Source of the DNA: Tipula vernalis
Lineage: Eukaryota > Arthropoda > Insecta > Diptera > Tipulidae
Direction of reading: 5' to 3'
DNA: 64,000 nucleotides
Assembly (NCBI GenBank): GCA_958295665.1
Contig: OY282560.1
Span: 144,080,091 to 144,144,090, forward strand
The position numbers were made by a program, and so were the translations under genes. Shown in pieces: positions 58,440 through 64,000 of this stretch; position 1 is the stretch's first letter; each line of letters begins with the position of its first letter. The notes under the pieces are model-generated. The model had not been told where the DNA came from. It did no database searches and saw only the letters and a program-made list of their open reading frames with translations.

Positions 58440-58960
58440 TGGTAAAGGCGATGTTGTTCTTAAAGTTAGTGTGAATAATGAAGTTTTTGAAGTTTGTGTG
58501 CGGCGATGTTTTGCATGTACCAAATTTATGTGCAAATTTGTTATCAGTTGGACAAATGATAGAAAATGGGAATCAGGTGCATTTTGTAAAAGACAAATGT
58601 TTTATTTATAATAGAAACAATCAGTTGTTTGCGGTAGCATTTTAAATTGAAAAAATATACAGTTTTTGTGTTCCTTCTTCAAGTAATAGTTGTTGTTTAA
58701 CCGTGAGTAAAAATTTGTGGCATCGTAGACTAGGTCATACAAATTCCAAAAATTTAGAGAATCTCAAATCTCAGTCCACAGTGGAATTTGACAATAAAAC
58801 AAGTGATTCGTGCATTTCGTGTTTGGAAGGTAAACAGTCAAGAAGCATTTTAAGGCATCAACGAGCGTCACAACTGATATTTTGCAGTTGATTCATGCTG
58901 ATGTGTGTGGACCTATGGAAAAACAATCATTGGGAGGTGCAAGGTACTATGTATCATTTT
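58440..58960 (+). pseudogene. copia pre-integrase region and integrase start
   Basis: In broken frames: GKGDVVLKVSVNNEVFEV, a VPNLCANLLSVGQMI-like block, VHFVKDKCFIYN, then 58703-58891 with LWHRRLGHTNSKNLENLKS and SCISCLEGKQSR, the HHCC zinc region, and LIHADVCGPM. The HADVCGPM phrase starts the catalytic core (first Asp), but the rest of the core is deleted before 58990. Confidence 0.78.
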
Positions 58961-58989
58961 TGTATGTATCATAACAAAATTTACTAACG

Positions 58990-59860
58990 ATATTAGTTCT
59001 TTCTCAGATGATCAAGATGTAGTGGGGAATTTATTTGGAAATCCCGATCATAATGGGAACGGTTCAAATCAAATGCTGGTTGTTGATGAATTTAAACATG
59101 TGGTGCCAGTGTTAACGAATGATATTAATGAACCTAATGTATCTACATCGGAAAATGTATCTGACGACGCAAGGTTTGAAACAACAGTTGTTGATTCTGA
59201 TTCAGATTATATGCCTGAAAGTGAGATTGTTATTAATGAAGCAGATAGTTTACGTCGAATGACGAGAATCTCAAAACTTCCTGAATTCAATGATTTTGTT
59301 TCGTATTTGGCGATTAAAGATGATTATAATGATCCAGAAACGTATGATGAAGCTATGAGTAGAAATGATCATTCAAATTGGAAAGCTGCAATAGATGAAG
59401 AATTTTCTTCATTAAAGGTCAATGATACATGGGAGATTGTGGCTCTTCCTAGTGGTAAAAAAACGTTGAATTCAATGTGGGTTTTTAAAACGAAACGAAA
59501 TGCAGATGGTAAAATCTTACGGTATAAAGCAAGACTTGTAGCTAAGGGCTGCAGTCAACGAAAAGGAGTTGATTTTGAAAATACTTACTCTCCTGTTATA
59601 AGATACAATTCTCTACGGTATTTGCTGTCATTGACTGTACAGTTTGACCTATACATCGAAAAATTGGATGCGGTAACGGCCTTTCTTCAGGGTGAACTAT
59701 CTGAAGAGATATTTATAATCCCGCCTAAGGGAATGACATATCACATAACAAAGTACTTCGGTTAAAAAAATCTATATATGGTTTAAAGCAATCTTCGAGA
59801 ACATGGAATATGAAGTTGAGTGAGACTTTAAAGAAATCCGGTTTAAAGCAATCTGATTAT
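58990..59860 (+). pseudogene. copia linker and reverse transcriptase, first part
   Basis: An acidic linker (VVDSDSDYMPESEIVINEAD) leads to the RT: DHSNWKAAIDEEFSSLKVND, TWEIVALPSGKKTLNSMWVF, YKARLVAKGCSQRKGVDFEN, TYSPVIRYNSLRYLLSL, and motif A as IEKLDAVTAFLQGELSEEIF (Asp). The frame stops at 59765. A short damaged connection follows (SIYGLKQSSRTWNMKL-like) and the catalytic block continues at 59907. Confidence 0.88.
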
Positions 59861-59906
59861 GTATGATCCATGTTGATATTACAATAATGAATCAAGTGGA
59901 AAATTT

Positions 59907-60893
59907 TTGATAATTGCAGTATATGTGGATGATATTTTAATTTTCTTCAATAAAAAAAATGTATCTGGTGAATTGAAATGTTTTTTAAAAACACATTTCG
60001 ATATGAAGGAGCTTGGAGAAACGAAGTCGTTTTTAGGATTGAATCTAAATTATGATAAAGAAATTGGAACGTTAAGTATAGATCAACAACGGTATATTTC
60101 CGCAATTTTGGATCGTTTTGGAATGGCGGAATGTAATCCTTTTAAAACTCCAATGGATATGAATATTAAACTTAGTAAAGAACAGTGTCCAAAATCAAAA
60201 GAAGAAACAAATGAAATGATGAATGTGCCGTATCAAGAATTAATTGGAAGTTTATTATACGCAGCACAAATAAGTGGGCCTGATATATGTTATGCCGTAA
60301 ATTTCTTAAGCCGGTTCTATAACAATCCCGGTATGCAGCATTGGTTAGCTGCAAAAAGAGTATTGAGATATTTGAAAGGTACGATTAATGTAAAACTTAC
60401 TTACAAAAAAAACGTAAATTCTGATATAATTGGTTATTGTGATGCCAATTATTCAAATTATTTAGATGAACGAAAATCAGTAAGTGATTACATTTTTGTT
60501 ACGCAAAATGGAGCAATTTCTTGGGCTTCAAGGAAACAAACAACAGTTGCATTGTCGACAACAGAATCGTAATATGTATCAGTCGGGTTTGCAGTTCAAG
60601 AAGCAATATGGCTTAGGGGATTTCAAAGAGAGATAATGAATGAATCGCCAACTACATTGTTGTTATGTGATAATCAAAGTGCAATTCATCTTGTATCAAA
60701 TGAGTGTTATCATCCCAAAACCAAGCATATTGATGTTCGTCATAATTTTATTAGGAAAGTTATCCAAGACGGTTCTATAAAGCTAAAGCATGTAACAACA
60801 GATAATATGATTGCAGATATTATGACCAAGCCGCTTCCTTCTGTCAAATATTTTGATTTTTCAAAATTAATGGGTTTAATTGAAATTTAGTTC
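59907..60893 (+). pseudogene. copia reverse transcriptase end and RNase H
   Basis: The frame from 59907 begins IIAVYVDDILIF, an intact YVDD catalytic block, continues FDMKELGETKSFLGLNL, PYQELIGSLLYAAQISGPDI, LRYLKGT, and the RNase H part IIGYCDANYSNYLDERKSVS, GAISWASRKQTTVALSTTES. A single TAA follows TES, then the frame goes on (YVSVGFAVQEAIWL) to 60890 with LLLCDNQSAIHLVSN and KHIDVRHNFIRKV, ending just before the 3' LTR. Catalytic residues of both domains look present, so only the stop and upstream deletions disable it. Confidence 0.9.
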
Positions 60894-60902
60894 TAGTGGG
60901 GA

Positions 60903-61076
60903 TGTTGGAATGAAAACTTAAATTTATATTCTGGCAACACTATTTGTTTTGTATTGTCAATTGTAAAATGAAAGTAGTTTTTTTGTTTAACGGACTTCCG
61001 GTTTGATCATTAATAAAACTAAACGTGTTTCATTCTTGGTGTATATAAAATCTTTTATTTTCTGCGCAACTCAACA
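60903..61076 (+). repeat. 3' LTR of the copia element
   Basis: Same length as the 5' LTR and nearly identical. Differences seen: TATATT for TATACT, AATTG for AATCG, GTAGTT for GTAATT, AACGG for AACCG, and ACTCAACA for ACCCAACA. Confidence 0.92.
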
Positions 61077-61081
61077 CGAAT

Positions 61082-61724
61082 TACTAAATAATCGAATATG
61101 TACCCCAAAAAGTGTTGAAATATTTTGTGAGCCTCTAGCTTATTCTAGTTTTAAGTTATAATTTTTAATAAATTAGTAATGTTGAGCCGGATCATCACTG
61201 TAGAATTATGATGAACAAAATTTTCCAAACTAAATCATCAGCACCAATACAATTGCTTAATTTTTATTCTTTGAGTTTGATCCTTTAAGTGCGTTTTTGA
61301 CTTAATTTGTTCAGCGTACAAAATGTAACCCAATAACAACAAACAACAACAATGTTGTGAACAATTTTATGCTTATTTACTGTGCACGTTTCACAATAAA
61401 TTCTTAATTATTCTAAATTCTTGCACAGAGAGAAAAAGCTTTGCATGAATCATGCATACCAATTTATAAATGAATGAAATGAATATTTGTCTGTTTTTAT
61501 GCATAAATTTCATTATTTAAGCATAACAATCTTGAATCATGAATAAATGTCAATGAATGCTTATTCACAATCTAATCTTTTCGCTCATAACATTAATAAA
61601 AATTATAAATACTTATAAATACACACACAGCTTGCCTTGAGTTTTAAATTGGTGAATATTGTAATTCGCTAAAACAATAAGGTCTTACTAGGTACTAAAC
61701 GTAAAAAGTAAGATTTGTATTTTT
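61082..61724. other. noncoding stretch, perhaps the 5' remains of the I-like element
   Basis: The minus strand next to the copia element may continue the I-like linker for some tens of codons, but no endonuclease motif is seen. The rest is AT-rich. Confidence 0.35.
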
Positions 61725-61990
61725 GTAATTTGGTCTTGGCTAAACCTGGTAGACCAACTTTTTTCAATACCAAACCAAACTACCAAAGGAACTTAATGAA
61801 AACGCTCATTTTTAAAGGGTTATATTTTATATACTTTAATAACCCTTGGGGTAAAATCACGAGGCATGATATTTCTACTTTTTATTAGTATATATATTGC
61901 GAGTAGATGGCTCTTTATTTTACTGTCTCAAAAGTCGTAAATTTTTGGATTTCTGTTCAAAATAATATATTTGTCTATAAAAAAGCCAAA
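61725..61990 (+). repeat. dispersed repeat family, copy 3
   Basis: GTAATTTGGTCTTGGCTAAACCTGGTAGACC, in two parts, then AAACCAAACTACC, GATATTTCTACTTTTTATTA and ATATATTTGTCTATAAA correspond in order to words of the copy at 17.7-18.4 kb. It is the most diverged of the three. Confidence 0.55.
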
Positions 61991-62014
61991 AAGTCATATG
62001 ATTTATACGAGGTA

Positions 62015-64000
62015 CCTATGTATATATATAAAAAGAAGTGTACATTTTGATTGTCACTCCATAACTCGAGAACGGCTCAACCGATTGCCATAACATTTTT
62101 AGGGAAGGTGCAGGGAGGAGTGATGATGGTTAGTTGATTTTGAAATCCAAAATCGGTCCAGCCATTCTCGAGTTATGATTTTTTTCCTGAAATGAACTCG
62201 CTCGCTAAAACAACAACAAATACAAGTAAAATCCAAAAATTGCAAATATCTCGAAAACGGTGCGTCTGAGCGAAAAAATTAGGTCACTTTGGGATTGGGT
62301 ATGGTCCCAGCCCCCCCTGTTGAAAAAATGTTAATTCAACATTTGAAAAAAAAAAAAGTTTAAATTTCGGTCCGACCTAATCAAGTACAACAATTACGAA
62401 ACGCACGTCGTCATAGAAACGAAAAAATTCGATCCAAACTAATACACAAACTCATTAATATTCACATTCATTTGATTGACAGCATACAAATGACAAACTG
62501 ATGAACCTGTCAAAATGCACATGTCTGCCAATCACTTTCTTTCACTCTTGGATTCTGATACAGCCGGGTCATACATTCGCTGCTTTCCAATTGGAATTTT
62601 ATTACAAGTGATTTTTTTTTTAGTTTCATAAATATTGGTAAGTATTAACAAAATAAAAAGTGATTTTAAGTGTGTTCAGTGCAAAATATTTTCCAAATAA
62701 ACAAAACAAATTTGTTTTACTTTAATGATATTTTGGGAAAGTTTAATTGGATGCAACGCATAACAGCACTCACACAACAACAATACTTTTTTGAATTATT
62801 CTTAAATAAACAATTCTTAATTCATATTAAATTAATTTCATTGATTTAGAAAAAAATGCCACCAACAAGACGATCAACTATAGGTCGACGCACGCGTAAT
62901 TCTACTTATAGATTTAATCAAAGGAGAGCGCAAAGTGTAGAGGAACACTCACAACAAAATCAAGTTCAACAATTACGAAACGCACTTCGTCATAGATCGG
63001 CAGATCCAAATCCATTAAATCCAGCATCGAGACGAACGAAACGACTTTCACGTCGTGCTGTGCAAGAGATGGAATATGCTGCTTTCGCTTACAATAGCGA
63101 AAATGATTATAGTGAACATGCCAATATTGGTGGAATGACGGTGAGATGTCCACATTGTGATGCAGCCAAACTTCAAGGTGAAACGCCTGGCATGTGTTGT
63201 GCTAATGGGAAAGTGAGACTGCCAGCATTTGAATCTCCCTCCGATCCACTTCATTCATTCATTTTTGGAACGTCGCAAACGTTTTGTCTCACATTCAAGA
63301 ATAGAATGCGGCATTTCAAATGACTTCTTTTGGTGCTACCAAAATTGTAAGAGACAATTTCATGCCAGTTTTTTTGATGTGTTCAAGAATTCTGACCCAG
63401 CATCTAATTACATTTCACAAATATTACAGATTCAAGGTCAGATTTATCATCGAACTGGTTCATTATTGCCATATCCTGATGCTGATCATCAATTTTTGCA
63501 AATCTATTTTATCGGAGATGAAAATCGTGAATTGGATCGGCGTTGTACAATTGCTGCGCGTGCAAGGGCGACAAATTGTTTCTGAACTTCAAACATTCTT
63601 ACATCAGCACAATGAATTAATTTGATTGTTTAAAACCGCTCTCGATCGTATGCCATCTGATGATCACAGAATCGTTATCAGGGCTGACAAAACGCCCTTT
63701 GGAGAGCATGCGAGACGATTTAATGCAACCAACAATTGATGAAGTGGCCATTGTAATTGTTGGAGACCGGTTTCAATCTCGCGATATTGTGCTACATCGA
63801 AGAAATTAAGAATTAGGGCGTGTTTCAGAGCTTCACCGTAGCTATGATGCATTACAATATCCATTATTGCACTGGAAAGGTGACGACGGCTATCATATCA
63901 ATATACGAATGATAGATCAACGAACCGGTAAAATTTATATGAATTCAATTTATTTATTTCAAAACAAGAAGACATGATTTTAATTTTCTGATAATGTATT
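62015..64000 (+). mobile_element. Helitron, 5' part (continues beyond the window)
   Basis: The region begins near TATGTATATATATAAAAAG, followed by GATTGTCACTCCATAACTCG and AGAACGGCTCAACCGATTG. A TATATATATAAAA start followed by a CTCGAGAACGGCT..CCGAT phrase is, from memory, typical of insect Helitron 5' leaders. About 840 bp later comes a broken Helitron replicase gene. The Rep catalytic and helicase domains and the 3' hairpin end would lie beyond 64000. Confidence 0.75.
62856..63976 (+). pseudogene. Helitron replicase-helicase, N-terminal part
   Basis: The gene opens MPPTRRSTIGRRTRNSTY and a basic Arg-rich region (62856-63060), then MEYAAFAYNSENDYSEH, a zinc-finger-like VRCPHCDAAKLQGETPGMCC, KVRLPAFESPSDPLHSF, MTSFGATKIV (63320), IQGQIYHRTGSLLPYPDADH, QFLQIYFIGDENRELDRRC, SELQTFLHQHNELI, FKTALDRMPSDDHRIVIRAD, and IDEVAIVIVGDRF up to DDGYHINIRMIDQRTGKI. 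This is the Helitron-like N-terminal domain in the usual order. At least five frameshifts or stops occur in 1.1 kb, so the gene is dead even before its catalytic part. Confidence 0.88.

Larger units (their letters stand above)
57914..61076 (+). mobile_element. copia LTR retrotransposon with both LTRs, internally deleted
   Basis: Two 174-bp LTRs (57914-58087 and 60903-61076) flank broken gag-pol. A 5-bp direct repeat CGAAT (57909-57913 and 61077-61081) marks the target. The LTRs begin TGTTGG and end CAACA and differ at about five positions, which I count by eye as near 3%. The primer-binding site follows the 5' LTR, and a purine-rich AGTGGGGA precedes the 3' LTR. Integrase core, protease and gag zinc knuckle are missing. 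Confidence 0.92.

Overview
This window is AT-rich eukaryotic DNA, almost certainly from an insect or a close arthropod relative. The evidence is the mix of transposable elements: CR1/Jockey-type, I-like (RNase H-bearing) and Penelope-like retroelements, Ty1/copia and Ty3/gypsy remnants, and piggyBac, pogo, hAT-like, Mutator-like and Helitron DNA elements. Simple-sequence and satellite repeats fill much of the rest. The species cannot be named from sequence alone. I found no convincing host gene, tRNA, rRNA or CRISPR array. Nearly every recognisable coding segment is a broken transposon gene, so the window reads as a nested transposon graveyard.

Layout. 0-5 kb: a reverse transcriptase scrap, a possible hAT-like element, and CAAC-rich and fold-back repeats. 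5.2-10.35 kb: a near full-length CR1/Jockey-group element on the minus strand (ORF1 with a PHD-like finger, endonuclease, reverse transcriptase), split in RT motif A by a 916-bp hAT-like insertion at 6387-7302. 10.4-14.25 kb: CAAC-rich tandem repeats and noncoding AT-rich DNA. 14.26-17.24 kb: a 5'-truncated Jockey element, minus strand. 17.5-18.8 kb: a deleted copia element interrupted by a 678-bp insertion full of inverted repeats. 19.5-23.2 kb: a ~240-bp repeat block and a GAATTC-rich minisatellite, holding a perfect 192-bp-arm palindromic insertion. 24-26 kb: copia pol remnant. 26.8-29.0 kb: pogo-like element bounded by TA. 30.7-34.1 kb: Mutator-like element with ~273-bp terminal inverted repeats and a transposase that runs into a ubiquitin-protease-like domain. 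35.36-37.84 kb: piggyBac element bounded by TTAA. 46.7-48.9 kb: gypsy remnant, minus strand. 49.7-50.7 kb: a 370-bp (TA)n tract and an inverted/direct repeat cluster. 52.5-61.2 kb: an old I-like element, minus strand, carrying two later insertions: a Penelope-like element (52823-55513, 11-bp target duplication) and a copia element with both LTRs (57914-61076, 5-bp duplication). 62.0-64.0 kb: the 5' part of a Helitron that runs off the window.

The genes do not form a pathway. What they record is an order of insertions, and in several cases the interrupted reading frame can be recognised on both sides of the insert. The most unusual items are the Mutator-like element with the peptidase-like domain, the perfect palindrome with an A-rich tail, a hammerhead-like motif at the end of the Penelope element, the higher-order GAATTC minisatellite, and the loss or damage of the YxDD catalytic motif in three retroelements.
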